Shown one piece after another: positions 33,762 to 46,684 of a stretch of DNA of 64,000 nucleotides. The position numbers and the translations under genes are program-made. This DNA is from Paenibacillus algorifonticola (lineage in GTDB: Bacteria > Bacillota > Bacilli > Paenibacillales > Paenibacillaceae), in the NCBI RefSeq assembly GCF_000971975.1, contig NZ_LAQO01000006.1, forward strand, positions 186,001 to 250,000, given 5' to 3'. The notes beneath the pieces are model-generated. The model was given only the letters and a program-made list of their open reading frames with translations. It was not told the origin of the DNA and made no database searches. Position 1 is the stretch's first letter, and the number at the start of each line of letters is the position of its first letter.

Positions 33762-34910
33762 TTGTCTAAATTAAAAGTAATGACTATTTTCGGTACGCGC
33801 CCGGAGGCAGTTAAAATGGCGCCACTTGTTCTTGAGTTGAACAAGCACTCGGACGATATTGAATCCATCGTTTGTGTTACTGCGCAGCACCGTCATATGC
33901 TGGATCAGGTGCTTGATTTTTTTGAAATCCAGCCGAACTATGATTTGAATGTGATGAAGGACCGCCAGACGCTAACAGAAACTACTGTGCGCGTTCTAGA
34001 GGGCCTTGATCCGATTTTGGAGGAAGCGAAGCCGGATATCGTGCTTGTGCACGGTGACACGCAGACGACGTTCCTTGCCAGCTACGCAGCTTTCCTAAAG
34101 CAAATCCAGGTGGGTCATGTGGAAGCGGGCTTGCGGACTTGGAATAAGCTGTCTCCGTATCCGGAAGAGATGAACCGCCAGCTTGCAGGCGTGTTGTCCG
34201 ATGTGCATTTTGCTCCGACTTCGTGGTCGGCTAGCAATTTGCTCAAGGAGAACAAGTCGGAGCCTACGATTTATGTAACGGGCAATACGGCAACGGACGT
34301 ATTCCAGTACACGGTGGATCCTTCCTTTGCTCATCCGGTAATCGACTGGGCGAAGGGCAAACGGATGATCTTGATGACGGCGCATCGCCGCGAGTCGCTG
34401 GGCGAGCCGCACCGCAATATTTTCCGCGCGGTAAAACGCATTGCTGATGAGCATGAAGATGTTGCTATTGTGTATGCCGTTCATCCGAACCCAGCCGTCA
34501 AAGAACCGGCAACGGAAATTCTCGGCGGGCATCCGCGTATTCAGCTTATCGATCCGCTGGATGTGTTCGAATTTCATAATTTTTATCCACATGCCTACAT
34601 GATTTTGACCGATTCCGGCGGCTTGCAGGAGGAAGCTCCTTCGTTTGGAGTGCCAACGCTGGTGCTGCGCGATACAACAGAGCGTCCTGAAGGTATTGAG
34701 GCGGGTACACTTGAGCTTGTGGGTACGGATGAAGAGGTTGTTTACAGACGGGCAAGCGCTTTGCTGAACGATGCTTCCTTGTATGAAAAGATGAGCCATG
34801 CGGCAAATCCATACGGTGATGGACAAGCTTCGACACGCATCGTGCAAGCTTTGCTGCATCATTTTGGAAGAAATTCTGAGCGTCCCGATCCGTTCACACA
34901 ACGTTCATAG
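33762..34910 (+). CDS. wecB: UDP-N-acetylglucosamine 2-epimerase (non-hydrolysing)
   Basis: 382 aa from TTG 33762 with AGGAG upstream. Converts UDP-GlcNAc to UDP-ManNAc for teichoic acid linkage unit or other wall polymers (MnaA role in Firmicutes). TIFGTRPEAVKMAPLV at the start, VHGDTQTT, GHVEAGLRT, MTAHRRESLGEPH and LTDSGGLQEEAP mark the GT-B-like active site. It lies 39 bp after upp and may share its transcript. Confidence 0.95.
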   Translation: MSKLKVMTIFGTRPEAVKMAPLVLELNKHSDDIESIVCVTAQHRHMLDQVLDFFEIQPNYDLNVMKDRQTLTETTVRVLEGLDPILEEAKPDIVLVHGDTQTTFLASYAAFLKQIQVGHVEAGLRTWNKLSPYPEEMNRQLAGVLSDVHFAPTSWSASNLLKENKSEPTIYVTGNTATDVFQYTVDPSFAHPVIDWAKGKRMILMTAHRRESLGEPHRNIFRAVKRIADEHEDVAIVYAVHPNPAVKEPATEILGGHPRIQLIDPLDVFEFHNFYPHAYMILTDSGGLQEEAPSFGVPTLVLRDTTERPEGIEAGTLELVGTDEEVVYRRASALLNDASLYEKMSHAANPYGDGQASTRIVQALLHHFGRNSERPDPFTQRS

Positions 34911-34948
34911 TTTACACATGGTCTTATAAATAGCGGCGCAATGCACAG

Positions 34949-34967
34949 CATACAGTTGTACTGTATG
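34949..34967 (+). terminator. Weak terminator-like hairpin after wecB
   Basis: CATACAGT-TGT-ACTGTATG followed by GTTTTGT. A related inverted word (CTGTACAG...CTATACAG) lies near 35013-35035, so these could instead be protein-binding sites. Confidence 0.4.
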
Positions 34968-35042
34968 GTTTTGTCGGCTCTGAGGGCTTGATTTGACTGG
35001 CTTTTGGGCAATCTGTACAGTAAAACTATACAGGATTATCAA

Positions 35043-35072
35043 TTGACAAACCTTGCGCCGCTTGGATAAAAT
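35043..35072 (+). promoter_or_regulatory. Promoter of the ATP synthase operon
   Basis: TTGACA (35043-35048), 18-bp spacer, TAAAAT (35067-35072), 28 bp before the first gene. No other strong promoter is visible up to atpC. Confidence 0.72.
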
Positions 35073-35099
35073 AAATGAGGATTGACAGGGGTATGGGCC

Positions 35100-35333
35100 A
35101 TGGATAAAAAGAACAGAAGAGACAATCCGCTGTTTGCCGCAGGTCTTGTCGGCGGACTCGGACTGCAAGTCGCTATTTGTATCTTTTTAGGGTACTTTCT
35201 CGGATCGTCGCTCAGTGAACGCTTTGGCGGAGGTTCGGGTTGGACGGTTGGAGGCATACTGGTCGGTCTGGCTGTCGGTCTTCTCTCAGGCATTCTGCTT
35301 GTGAAGAAGGTAATGGAGGATGCCGATGGATAA
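35100..35333 (+). CDS. atpZ: AtpZ/AtpI family small membrane protein
   Basis: 77 aa from ATG 35100 (AGGGG upstream; TTG 35082 is the less likely start). Two membrane helices (FAAGLVGGLGLQVAICIFLGYFLG and WTVGGILVGLAVGLLSGILLV) with a basic N-terminus. The family heads ATP synthase operons and has been tied to magnesium or calcium handling and to assembly of the c-ring. The end overlaps atpI. Confidence 0.85.
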   Translation: MDKKNRRDNPLFAAGLVGGLGLQVAICIFLGYFLGSSLSERFGGGSGWTVGGILVGLAVGLLSGILLVKKVMEDADG

Positions 35334-35694
35334 AATAATGAACACAGCAGTAAGGTCACTACTCTTCATGATGGGTGTGTGTCTGATTGTCTGGGCATTT
35401 ATGCCGAACTGGCGAACAGCCGCACTCGGTCTTCTACTGGGTCTAGCAGCGAGTTTCATGAATGCGTTTTTACTGAGGCGCAGAGTGGAAATGATTACGC
35501 TTAAAGCAGCAGGAGGAGCCTCTCGCAGAATGGGTATGGGACTTGGAAGCCGCATCGCTATGGTGCTGCTGGTTGCCATGGTTGCTTATCGCTTTCCGGA
35601 AGACTTCAGCATGCCAGCCGCATTAATTGGCTGTATGGTTATGCCTTTTATTCTTCTGGTAGCAGCTTATATTCATAATAGAAATAAACTTTAG
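35326..35694 (+). CDS. atpI: ATP synthase protein I
   Basis: 122 aa from ATG 35326 (GGAGGA 5 nt upstream; ATG 35320 also in frame). Four hydrophobic segments, basic loop LRRRVEM. AtpI assists assembly of the c-ring and is poorly conserved in sequence; identification rests on the membrane pattern and on position directly ahead of atpB. Overlaps the preceding gene by 8 bp. Confidence 0.85.
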   Translation: MDKIMNTAVRSLLFMMGVCLIVWAFMPNWRTAALGLLLGLAASFMNAFLLRRRVEMITLKAAGGASRRMGMGLGSRIAMVLLVAMVAYRFPEDFSMPAALIGCMVMPFILLVAAYIHNRNKL

Positions 35695-35716
35695 TGGAAA
35701 GGGGTGAGAATTTTAC

Positions 35717-36475
35717 ATGCATGAATTTCCGGTGTGGCAGCTCGGATCGCTGCAGATCGACATTTCAACGTTCATTGCGATAACGGTTTCCGCCATCATC
35801 ACCTTTGTTGTGGCGAGACTTGCTGTGCGCAATTTATCGGTGGACAACCCTTCCAAGATGCAAAACTTTTTGGAATGGGTCGTCGAATTTGTACACAATC
35901 TGATTGCCAGCGCAATGCCGCTTAACCGCGTCAAGCCTTTCATTTCCTTAGGTATGACGTTGATTATGTTTATTTTCATCTCCAACCTGCTAGGCTTGCC
36001 TTTCGGTATCGTGACAGAAGTCCATCACGCTTATCCGGCACTAGGCATTACAGAGGAGCTGTTGCAGTCGAAGGGCGGACATCTGGAGCTAGCTTGGTGG
36101 AAATCACCTACGGCTGACCTTTCCGTAACGGCTGGTTTGGCGCTAATCGTATTCATACTCGTCCATTATCTGGGCTTGAAAATGAACACGAAGCATTACG
36201 CGAAACACTATTTCCATCCATTTCCAATTTTTCTGCCGATCAACTTGATCGAGACAATCTCGAAGCCAGTAACTTTGGCACTACGGCTATTCGCCAACAT
36301 TTATGCGGGCGAAGTGCTGATCTCGACCATTTTGATGCTGGGGGTTATCGGTACTCCGTTCCTCGCAGCTTGGCAAGCGTTCAGTATCTTTGTCGGCGCA
36401 ATTCAGGCTTTCTTGTTCACTATGCTTACGATGGTGTACATTTCACAGGCTGCAATTCACGAGGAAGATCATTAA
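35717..36475 (+). CDS. atpB: ATP synthase F0 subunit a
   Basis: 252 aa, five or six helices. Forms the proton half-channels against the c-ring. The essential Arg is in KPVTLALRLFANIYAGEVLI (near residue 187), and the last helix FSIFVGAIQAFLFTMLTMVYI carries the partner polar residues. GGGGTGAG lies upstream of the ATG. Confidence 0.97.
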   Translation: MHEFPVWQLGSLQIDISTFIAITVSAIITFVVARLAVRNLSVDNPSKMQNFLEWVVEFVHNLIASAMPLNRVKPFISLGMTLIMFIFISNLLGLPFGIVTEVHHAYPALGITEELLQSKGGHLELAWWKSPTADLSVTAGLALIVFILVHYLGLKMNTKHYAKHYFHPFPIFLPINLIETISKPVTLALRLFANIYAGEVLISTILMLGVIGTPFLAAWQAFSIFVGAIQAFLFTMLTMVYISQAAIHEEDH

Positions 36476-36493
36476 TTTAAGCTTGATGCCTAG

Positions 36494-36772
<279 letters not shown>

Positions 36773-36861
36773 TTAAAAACACGTATCTGGCGGGGAAGGC
36801 CTAGCCCTCTTCGCCTTCGTTGTGATTGAGACAATTTTGTGTTAGGAAAGGAGTGGCTTTA

Positions 36862-37344
36862 ATGGCATTGCATTGGACATCGACAGTATATGCGATAGTA
36901 GCTTTTATAGTATTGTACTGGTTGCTGAACAAGTACGCATTCGGTCCGCTGCTCGGCGTTATGGAGAAACGGAGACAGCTCGTGCTTGAACAGATGAATA
37001 CAGCTGAATCCAGCCGTAAGCAAGCTGAGCAGCAAATGATTGAGCAGAAAGCGGCTCTTGAGCAGGCTCGTAAAGAAGCTTACGAGATTATTGAGCAATC
37101 AAGAGTTACAAGCAGCAAGCAAGCAGATGAGATCGTGAACACTGCTAAGACAGAAGCGTCGCGCTTGAAGGATGATGCTCTTAAAGACATCGAAAGCGAG
37201 AAAAACAAGGCAATTGCAGCCCTTCGTTCTGAAGTTGGCGGTATTTCCGTTCAAATCGCTTCGAAAATCATTGAGAAGCAAGTTGATGAGAAATCGCAAG
37301 AGCAGCTTGTTAATCAATACCTGAAAGAAGTAAGCGGCAAATGA
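36862..37344 (+). CDS. atpF: ATP synthase F0 subunit b
   Basis: 160 aa from ATG 36862 (AAAGGAG upstream). One N-terminal membrane helix (STVYAIVAFIVLYWLLNKYAFG) and a long charged coiled coil, the peripheral stalk. The stop overlaps the atpH start (ATGA). Confidence 0.96.
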   Translation: MALHWTSTVYAIVAFIVLYWLLNKYAFGPLLGVMEKRRQLVLEQMNTAESSRKQAEQQMIEQKAALEQARKEAYEIIEQSRVTSSKQADEIVNTAKTEASRLKDDALKDIESEKNKAIAALRSEVGGISVQIASKIIEKQVDEKSQEQLVNQYLKEVSGK

Positions 37345-37889
37345 GCCGGGACGCAGCGGTAGCGAAGCGCTACGCCAAAGCGTTGTTCGAGCTTGCACAG
37401 CAAGGCGGCATTATTTCTGAGGTAGAGCAGCAGCTGCAAGCTATTGCACAAACGCTTGGAGAAGATCTGGAAATCCAAAAGTTTCTGAATTATCCGAATA
37501 TCGACGCTTCGAAGAAGCTGGCTGTTCTTAAAGCCGCTTTCGGTGGAAGCATTTCCGAATTGCTGCTGAATACGCTGGAGCTGGTTTTTGTGCGCGGGCG
37601 TCAGGAGCTAATTGTGGAAATCTACGAAGCATTTACAAAAATCGCAGGCGATGTGCTTAAGCAAGCGCATGCGACGGTATATACAGCTCGTCTTTTGAAT
37701 GACGCAGAACTGGCAGAAGTTGCAGCACAGTTTGGTGAATTGACAGGCAAGACCATTATTGCTGTGCAAGTCGTAGAGCCTGCCCTACTGGGTGGAGTGA
37801 AGGTCCGCATTGGCGACCGCCTTTACGATGGCAGCTTGTCCGGCAAGCTTGAACGGTTAGAAAAACAGTTAAAATCTAAAGCACTGTAG
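37341..37889 (+). CDS. atpH: ATP synthase F1 subunit delta
   Basis: 182 aa. Joins the b stalk to the alpha3beta3 head. AVAKRYAKALFELAQ at the N-terminus and the C-terminal IAVQVVEPALLGGVKVRIGDRLYDGS segment are typical. Translationally coupled to atpF by a 4-bp overlap. Confidence 0.96.
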   Translation: MSRDAAVAKRYAKALFELAQQGGIISEVEQQLQAIAQTLGEDLEIQKFLNYPNIDASKKLAVLKAAFGGSISELLLNTLELVFVRGRQELIVEIYEAFTKIAGDVLKQAHATVYTARLLNDAELAEVAAQFGELTGKTIIAVQVVEPALLGGVKVRIGDRLYDGSLSGKLERLEKQLKSKAL

Positions 37890-39419
<1,530 letters not shown>

Positions 39420-39577
39420 TTTTGGAGCTTACGAGGAACGAAAGGTTCCTCTAAGTTCTTATATATGCTGCTCGTACCAATCATTAGGCTTCGCAGCCAT
39501 CCCTTATAGCTTGCGCGGCTCTATATCCGAGCTTGCGTACAGGAGTGCTGCGAGGCAACAAAGGCGGGTGAAACCAA

Positions 39578-40441
39578 ATGGCTAAAGGTATGCGCGATAT
39601 TAAACGCGAAATCAAGAGTAAACAAAATACGAAGCAGATTACGAAGGCGATGGAAATGGTCGCGGCTTCCAGGCTGAGAAGAGCGCAGGAAGCTGCACAG
39701 GCATCCCGCCCGTATTCAGAGAAGCTGAAGGAAGTTGTGGCAAGCATCGCTGCTGGTACGAAGGACGTTAAGCACCCAATGCTGGAAACCCGTCCGATCA
39801 AAAAGACAGGTTATCTTGTCATCACGTCTGATCGTGGTCTGGCAGGCGGCTACAACGCCAACGTGCTTCGTAAGGTAACGGACGCGATTCGCAGCAAGCA
39901 TAAGTCGAATGATGATTTCGTATTGTTCGTCATCGGCAAGAAGGGCCGGGATTATTTCCGCCGCCGCAATATGCCGATCGTAGAAGAAGTAACCGGTCTT
40001 CCGGATGCTCCTACGTTTGCAGATATCAAGATCGTAGCTTCGACAGCAGTTCAGAAATTTGCCGACGGCACTTTTGACGAGCTGTACGTGTATTACAATA
40101 AATTCGTTAATGCCATTACCCAAATTCCTACGGAAATGCGCCTGCTGCCGCTAGAATCGGTAGACGGAAGCGCAGCTTCTACAGCAGCGTATGAATACGA
40201 GCCATCGCCGGAAGGCGTGCTGGAGGCATTGCTGCCTAAATATGCGGAGACGCTTATTTACAGCGCATTGCTGGACGGCAAGGCAAGTGAGTTCGGCGCC
40301 CGGATGACGGCTATGGGCAGTGCAACGAAAAATGCGACGAAGATGATCAGCAATTTGACGCTTACGTACAACCGTGCTCGTCAAGCGGCTATCACACAGG
40401 AAATTTCCGAGATCGTTGCAGGAGCAAATGCTCAATCTTAG
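39578..40441 (+). CDS. atpG: ATP synthase F1 subunit gamma
   Basis: 287 aa. Rotating central shaft. N-terminal helix [33 protein letters not shown], middle [16 protein letters not shown] and C-terminal [29 protein letters not shown] helix are all family hallmarks (quoted in parts). Confidence 0.97.
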   Translation: MAKGMRDIKREIKSKQNTKQITKAMEMVAASRLRRAQEAAQASRPYSEKLKEVVASIAAGTKDVKHPMLETRPIKKTGYLVITSDRGLAGGYNANVLRKVTDAIRSKHKSNDDFVLFVIGKKGRDYFRRRNMPIVEEVTGLPDAPTFADIKIVASTAVQKFADGTFDELYVYYNKFVNAITQIPTEMRLLPLESVDGSAASTAAYEYEPSPEGVLEALLPKYAETLIYSALLDGKASEFGARMTAMGSATKNATKMISNLTLTYNRARQAAITQEISEIVAGANAQS

Positions 40442-40445
40442 GTAA

Positions 40446-41924
<1,479 letters not shown>

Positions 41925-41948
41925 TAGCGAAAGGCGGGAGGAATCCAC

Positions 41949-42347
41949 ATGAGTACCTTTTTGGTAGAAGTCGTTACTCCTGAGCGTAAAGTGTACGCGG
42001 AGAATGCGAATATGATTAGTGTGAAAGGTGTCGAAGGTGAGCTGGGCATTTTGCCAAACCACATTCCGCTCGTAACACAGCTTCGTATTGCACCAGTTGT
42101 AATCAAGCGCGATGGAAAAGTTGATGTTATTGCTGTAAATGGTGGTTTTATCGAGGTTCGTAAAGATAAAATCGTCATTTTGGCTGAAAGCGCCGAGCTT
42201 GCGACCGATATTGATCTTGATCGTGCGAAAGCAGCGAAAGCACGCGCTGAGCAGCTTCTGTCTGCCAAACGCGATGAGATCGATTTCCGCCGTGCGGAGC
42301 TTGCTTTGCAGCGCGCAATGAATCGGATTGGCACAGCGCAAAAATAA
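41949..42347 (+). CDS. atpC: ATP synthase F1 subunit epsilon
   Basis: 132 aa. N-terminal beta sandwich (VEVVTPERKVYAENANMISVKG, GELGILPNHIPLVT) and C-terminal two-helix regulatory domain (DLDRAKAAKARAEQLL). Inhibits ATP hydrolysis in the extended state. Last gene of the operon, 24 bp after atpD. Confidence 0.96.
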   Translation: MSTFLVEVVTPERKVYAENANMISVKGVEGELGILPNHIPLVTQLRIAPVVIKRDGKVDVIAVNGGFIEVRKDKIVILAESAELATDIDLDRAKAAKARAEQLLSAKRDEIDFRRAELALQRAMNRIGTAQK

Positions 42348-42358
42348 TACTTGATACC

Positions 42359-42403
42359 CAAACACCGTTAATGTCCTGTAAGAGGCGTTAGCGGTGTTTT
42401 TTG
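42359..42403 (+). terminator. Rho-independent terminator of the ATP synthase operon
   Basis: AACACCG (42361-42367) pairs with CGGTGTT (42392-42398), with an inner TTAATG/CGTTAG pairing, then five or more T. Confidence 0.85.
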
Positions 42404-42435
42404 TAAATGAAAACGCAGGAGAGGAGCCCTCCACT

Positions 42436-43221
42436 ATGATTGATATTCATACACATATTCTTCCCGGTATTGATGATGGTGCGGCCCGCCTGGAAGATTC
42501 GGTTGCGCTGGCAAGAGCGGCTGCTGCCGAGGGAATTAAAACGATTATTGCAACTCCTCATCACCTTAACGGACGATATGTGAATCCGACTCAAGTTGTC
42601 GAAGAGCTGACCCGTACGCTTAATGAGCTGCTGCAAGAGCTGGATATTCCGCTTGATGTGTATACCGGACAGGAAGTTCGGCTGCATCAGGAGCTGCTTG
42701 AACACTTTCAGCAGGGAAGCTTGCTGACGCTGGCAGGTTCATCCTACATGCTGCTGGAGCTGCCATCCTCCCATATTCCGAAAAATACGGAGCAGACCGT
42801 TTATGAGCTTGGGCTGCTTGGCATACATGCGGTCATCGCTCATCCCGAGCGGAACGCAGCTATCATACAGCAGCCGGCGCGGCTTGAAGAGCTTGTCAGG
42901 TTAGGCGCATTTGGCCAAGTGACGAGCCATTCCTTGCTGGGCGCTTTCGGCAAGACGGTGGAGCGGGCTTCATGGAAGCTATGTGAAGCGGGACTTATTC
43001 ACCTCGTGTCTTCTGATGCACATCATGTAGAGCGCAGAGGATTCAGGTTGAAGGAAGCGTATGACCGGATACAAAAGGTAATGGGCACGGAGTGGTCGGA
43101 CTATTTTCAGCAAAATGCTTCTTCGCTTTTAAGGGGCGAGGCCCTTGCTGATGCTCCAGATTGGCAAAGTGGGGCCGCGGCAAACCGCTGGCAGGCTTTT
43201 AAAGCTTTTTTCAAGAAATAA
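42436..43221 (+). CDS. CpsB/YwqE-type PHP-fold tyrosine-protein phosphatase
   Basis: 261 aa from ATG 42436 (GGAGAGGAG upstream). PHP metal ligands are visible: MIDIHTHILPGIDDGA at the start, IATPHHLNG (residue about 38), an EV at about 78, HPERN and SSDAHHVERR near the end. Such enzymes dephosphorylate the BY-kinase that controls exopolysaccharide synthesis. No kinase or polysaccharide gene is adjacent here, so its partner must be elsewhere. Confidence 0.9.
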   Translation: MIDIHTHILPGIDDGAARLEDSVALARAAAAEGIKTIIATPHHLNGRYVNPTQVVEELTRTLNELLQELDIPLDVYTGQEVRLHQELLEHFQQGSLLTLAGSSYMLLELPSSHIPKNTEQTVYELGLLGIHAVIAHPERNAAIIQQPARLEELVRLGAFGQVTSHSLLGAFGKTVERASWKLCEAGLIHLVSSDAHHVERRGFRLKEAYDRIQKVMGTEWSDYFQQNASSLLRGEALADAPDWQSGAAANRWQAFKAFFKK

Positions 43222-43282
43222 GAGGGATTTCGTGTTCTGTTATCAAATGAGCCTTTTGAACTAATCATTCAATATAATGAGG

Positions 43283-43329
43283 AAACCAATCAATTGTACG
43301 GGATTCGTGCAGAAGATTGGTTTTTTTTC
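43283..43329 (+). terminator. Rho-independent terminator of the phosphatase gene
   Basis: AAACCAATC (43283-43291) with GATTGGTTT (43315-43323), 23-nt loop, then T-run. Confidence 0.75.
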
Positions 43330-43456
43330 GCACAAATCGCATCTATCTAAACATATTTGGTTAAAAAAGCTAACATTATTCTAGGAAAACGGTTGAAATG
43401 TATGTTAATATACTTTACATAAAAGAAAATTAAGGAAGGGCATAGGGGGAGTGCGC

Positions 43457-45685
43457 ATGTTTGATTGGCTAGGTACAAGGACGGGGTTTCCACTGTGGGT
43501 ATCATGGAAGCTCAATTCTGGCATTAAGGAAGATGTCGAGCACATTTTCGAAGGCGTTGCAGATACTCGCAAAGAGCTGCTGATGCAATGGGCGGGTGAG
43601 TATTGGGGGCATATGGAGCGCCTGTCGAATCAATTATCGGATGGCCTATCCGCAATGCAAGCCGCTGCCTTCAGCAAGGAGCAGCAGAAATGGATAGCTC
43701 CTTTGCTCGAACGAGCCTATGCGAGGGGTATGGATTTTACGGAGCTTTTCCTCCTAGACAACCACAATGATGTAGCGCACTCCACCTACCCGGCACATAT
43801 GGGGACGCACTATGGAGAGGGCAGTCCGCTATCTCCGGGTATGCAATACACGAACATAGGCGATCCAGCCGGCAGACGCTGTTTTTTTGGTCCTTTCGAA
43901 GACGGGATTACACTCAAGCTAGGGGCCCGAACCTCCTCCTTTCACGACAAAATGACGATTATGTTCATGCAGCCGCTGCTTGTGAACGGCAGCCGTGTCG
44001 GAACTTTATGCGGGAGAGTGCCTAACGATGTGCTGGGCGATTTGATCCAGCGTGAGTCAGGACATGTCTATCCAGATTCGGGCGACAATTATCTGTTCAT
44101 GGCAGAGCCCAGCCTGCAGCGTAATATTGTGCCCGGAACAGCGCTATCCCGCAGCCGCTTTGAGGATCGTACATTCACACATGGCGAAAATTTAAAAGAT
44201 GGCGTAACGACAGACTGGGGTACCGTATCGATTAAGGAGCATACCGAGCTGGAAATTATTTTTACTGATCCGGCAACGGGCGAGCTGCATCCTGGCGTCG
44301 CAGGTACGATTCGCAATGGCAGCAATTTGTTCGCCCAGTTTCCCGGTTATTCGGACTATCGCCACATTGCCGTCATTGGCAAAGGAGTGACCTTCCGAAT
44401 GCCTCATTGCCCTGATCTATGGGGGATGATGTGCGAGGGCGATCTTGAAGAGGTTTATCGGCAACGCAGTATTGGCTGGCGGCAGCGCAAGCTGCAAATG
44501 TATGCGGTGATGCTGCAAAGCGTTCTAACGTTTCTGCTTGCTTCACTGGTAATCGGCTATATGCCGCTATGGGGAGCGGCGGCTGTGCTTGGCGGATTTA
44601 ATTTGCTGTACGGCATTTTGTTTGCGATGTCGGTACAGCGCAAGGAATCGCAGCGGTTGACGGGGCATCTGGAGCGGATCAACCGTTTTATTCGCATAAA
44701 TGCCGAAGGGAAAGGCGATTTGACCCAGCGGCTGTCGACGAGTGACTTCGATTGCGACGAGACGCAGGAGCTGGCAAAATGGATCAACAATATGATCGAT
44801 TCGCTCGAAGGCATTATGCTGCAGGTGAAGCTGACGGCTTCCGAGGTGCTTAGCAGCCAGTCTGTGATGAATGAGTCGTCGGCGAATACCGCTTTGTCAA
44901 CGGAACGGGTAGGCAGCAAGGTGGGCCATATGATTGGCAGCCTTCGTCATCAGTTGAAGGATATCGACAAGGCAAAAAATGCCGCGGGTGAAATGCGCGA
45001 TACCCTTAATGTGCTGGAGCGCCAAGCGGCAGAGCAAATCGCTGTAGCGCAAACGGAGGTAGGCCGTATCGGCGAGAAGATGCAGCATATTTCCTCCAAG
45101 GTCGGGGACACCAATGAGACGATTCGCAAGTTTATGAAGACGGTAGAAGATATCCGCGATGTGCTGCAAGTTATTGAGGAAATATCGTCGCAAACCAATT
45201 TGCTTGCACTTAATGCTTCTATTGAAGCGGCGCGTGTCGGTGAGCAGGGTCGGGGCTTCGCTGTCGTCGCTTCCGAAATTCGCAAGCTGGCGGAATTGAC
45301 CAAGAAATCGACAGAGGAAGTGCATGGCATTACGAAGCAAATTTATTCAGAGGCCGAGCAGGCCTATCATTCTATGGACGAGGGCACGAAGGTGGTAGAA
45401 GAAGGCACTGAGCTGGTTGCTGCAGCAGCCCGCACGCTGCAATCGGCGCAAGCGGACGATCAGCGCAAAACCCAGGTTGTGGAGGAGGTTGTGAAGCTGA
45501 TGGAGCAAATTGCCGAGGTCAGCTTGCAAAATCGCTCGGTTTCCTCTGATGTGGAAGGACAGGTGCAGGAGCTGATTGTGGAGATGGACAACGTTCGCCA
45601 TACTTCAACGAATGTCGAGTCTATTACAACGCTGCTCCAGCAGCTCGTGGGCCAATTCAAATTAACAGAGTCTAGAATTAGATAG
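43457..45685 (+). CDS. Methyl-accepting chemotaxis protein with N-terminal Cache-like domain and no leading membrane helix
   Basis: 742 aa from ATG 43457 (AGGGGGA 6 nt upstream). Residues 1-345 form a soluble Cache-like sensor ([39 protein letters not shown]) with no hydrophobic helix; an in-frame stop at 43406 excludes a longer N-terminus. Two adjacent membrane helices follow at about 348-368 and 372-393, then a HAMP-like linker and the signalling hairpin ([19 protein letters not shown], about 575-593). Topology would place both sensor and signalling domains in the cytoplasm. It has its own terminator and no chemotaxis neighbours. Confidence 0.9.
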   Translation: MFDWLGTRTGFPLWVSWKLNSGIKEDVEHIFEGVADTRKELLMQWAGEYWGHMERLSNQLSDGLSAMQAAAFSKEQQKWIAPLLERAYARGMDFTELFLLDNHNDVAHSTYPAHMGTHYGEGSPLSPGMQYTNIGDPAGRRCFFGPFEDGITLKLGARTSSFHDKMTIMFMQPLLVNGSRVGTLCGRVPNDVLGDLIQRESGHVYPDSGDNYLFMAEPSLQRNIVPGTALSRSRFEDRTFTHGENLKDGVTTDWGTVSIKEHTELEIIFTDPATGELHPGVAGTIRNGSNLFAQFPGYSDYRHIAVIGKGVTFRMPHCPDLWGMMCEGDLEEVYRQRSIGWRQRKLQMYAVMLQSVLTFLLASLVIGYMPLWGAAAVLGGFNLLYGILFAMSVQRKESQRLTGHLERINRFIRINAEGKGDLTQRLSTSDFDCDETQELAKWINNMIDSLEGIMLQVKLTASEVLSSQSVMNESSANTALSTERVGSKVGHMIGSLRHQLKDIDKAKNAAGEMRDTLNVLERQAAEQIAVAQTEVGRIGEKMQHISSKVGDTNETIRKFMKTVEDIRDVLQVIEEISSQTNLLALNASIEAARVGEQGRGFAVVASEIRKLAELTKKSTEEVHGITKQIYSEAEQAYHSMDEGTKVVEEGTELVAAAARTLQSAQADDQRKTQVVEEVVKLMEQIAEVSLQNRSVSSDVEGQVQELIVEMDNVRHTSTNVESITTLLQQLVGQFKLTESRIR

Positions 45686-45723
45686 TCGGTTCGGCGTTCC
45701 GGTAATAGAAAAGTAGGGCAGAT

Positions 45724-45768
45724 AAAGGCTTGCGGATCGCGGTTTTCAGCGGTTTGGCAGGCCTTTTC
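45724..45768 (+). terminator. Rho-independent terminator of the chemoreceptor gene
   Basis: AAAGGCTTGC (45724-45733) pairs with GCAGGCCTTTT around 45757-45766, one mismatch, then TTTC. Confidence 0.7.
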
Positions 45769-45818
45769 ACTGTGGGTGCACCTAAAACTCCATCATAGAC
45801 GGTAGTGGGAGCATTTGT

Positions 45819-45988
45819 TATAATTGTAACTATTATTAGATTGGAAAAAAAGCAAAATACAACCCTTTTTCATCGGATAGTTGAAGGTGACGGCAAAGGG
45901 ACGATAACGCCATGCTAAGCTAGCATGCATGGGCGAGGCAAATCCCTTTTTTGCAAGGACCGAAGCTTATGATTAGCTCGGTCCTTTT
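45819..45988 (+). promoter_or_regulatory. Structured leader with two successive terminator-like hairpins before nuoJK
   Basis: An extended -10 promoter (TGTTATAAT, 45816-45824) starts a leader of about 190 nt. Hairpin 1 pairs AAAGGGA with TCCCTTT around an inner CGCC/GGCG and CATGCTA-AGC-TAGCATG stem and ends in a T-run near 45946-45952. Hairpin 2 pairs AAGGACCGA (45955-45963) with TCGGTCCTT (45978-45986), followed by TTAT. Two terminators in one leader suggest attenuation or a riboswitch. I compared it by eye with c-di-GMP, fluoride, manganese and guanidine riboswitches and found no match. Confidence 0.5.
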
Positions 45989-46021
45989 ATGTTAAACTTA
46001 GGAGAGGGAGAGTGCGGTTCA

Positions 46022-46684
46022 TTGTTTAATGGATGGTTTACGGCAGAAACAACCGCGTTCTTCCTTTATTCGGCTCTTGTTGTCGTGGGGTCTTGCATTA
46101 TGATTCATGCTAGGCTGCTGCCCAAGCTGACTTTGGGCGTAGTGTTCACGATTATAGGGAATACAGGATTGCTCGTCCGGCTGGAGGCTGGTCCGATTGC
46201 GCTTTTTCAGGCTCTCCTATATGTGGGGACAATGGGGATTTTGCTAGGCTCAGAAATTAGGAGACATTCGGAAATAGGCAAGCATAACCGGGCTATTGCA
46301 ATCGCTTCCCGCGAAATGGCAGCTGCTGTAGGCATTCCGCTTTTGCTCGCTATTCTTTTGTATGTTATTGTGGAGACGCCCTATTCTGGCGATGAAATGC
46401 CTCTGCTTCCTGCCCATTTGATGATGGCGGCGACGCTGATGGCTATTGGTGTGTACGGGGCAATTGTCAAACGAAATTCATTGGTGGCCTTGCTATGTGT
46501 AAGTATCATTTTATGCGGAGCCCAGTTGAATATTGCTGCACTAAGCTTATTTAAGCAGGGGATAGCGGAAGGGCTTCGAACTCTTCCTCTGGTGGTTTTT
46601 TTCGCGCAGGCTTCAATTGGAGCGGCCGTATTAATTGTATTATACAAACGAGACTCCACCTCTAAGGAGCTGCAAGGGAATTAG
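46022..46684 (+). CDS. Fused NuoJ-NuoK-like complex I membrane protein
   Basis: 220 aa from TTG 46022, with GGAGAGGGAGAG ending 9 nt upstream; ATG 45989 is in frame but lies at the end of a terminator hairpin. The first ~125 residues resemble NuoJ (LLYVGTMGILLGSEI), the rest NuoK (KRNSLVALLCVSIILCGAQL; FFAQASIGAAVLIVLYKR). Both essential NuoK glutamates are replaced: Glu36 by Ser (GLE to CVS) and Glu72 by Gln (AEAS to AQAS). Fusion of J and K and loss of both carboxylates are unusual. It heads a run of nuoL-, M- and N-like genes; A, B, C, D, H and I are absent here. Confidence 0.78.
   Translation: MFNGWFTAETTAFFLYSALVVVGSCIMIHARLLPKLTLGVVFTIIGNTGLLVRLEAGPIALFQALLYVGTMGILLGSEIRRHSEIGKHNRAIAIASREMAAAVGIPLLLAILLYVIVETPYSGDEMPLLPAHLMMAATLMAIGVYGAIVKRNSLVALLCVSIILCGAQLNIAALSLFKQGIAEGLRTLPLVVFFAQASIGAAVLIVLYKRDSTSKELQGN

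Noticed and set aside
45819..45988. c-di-GMP riboswitch before the nuo-like genes
   Set aside because: The leader has GGCAAAGGGACG-like words but lacks the conserved aptamer core and tetraloop-receptor of class I; left as an unidentified leader.
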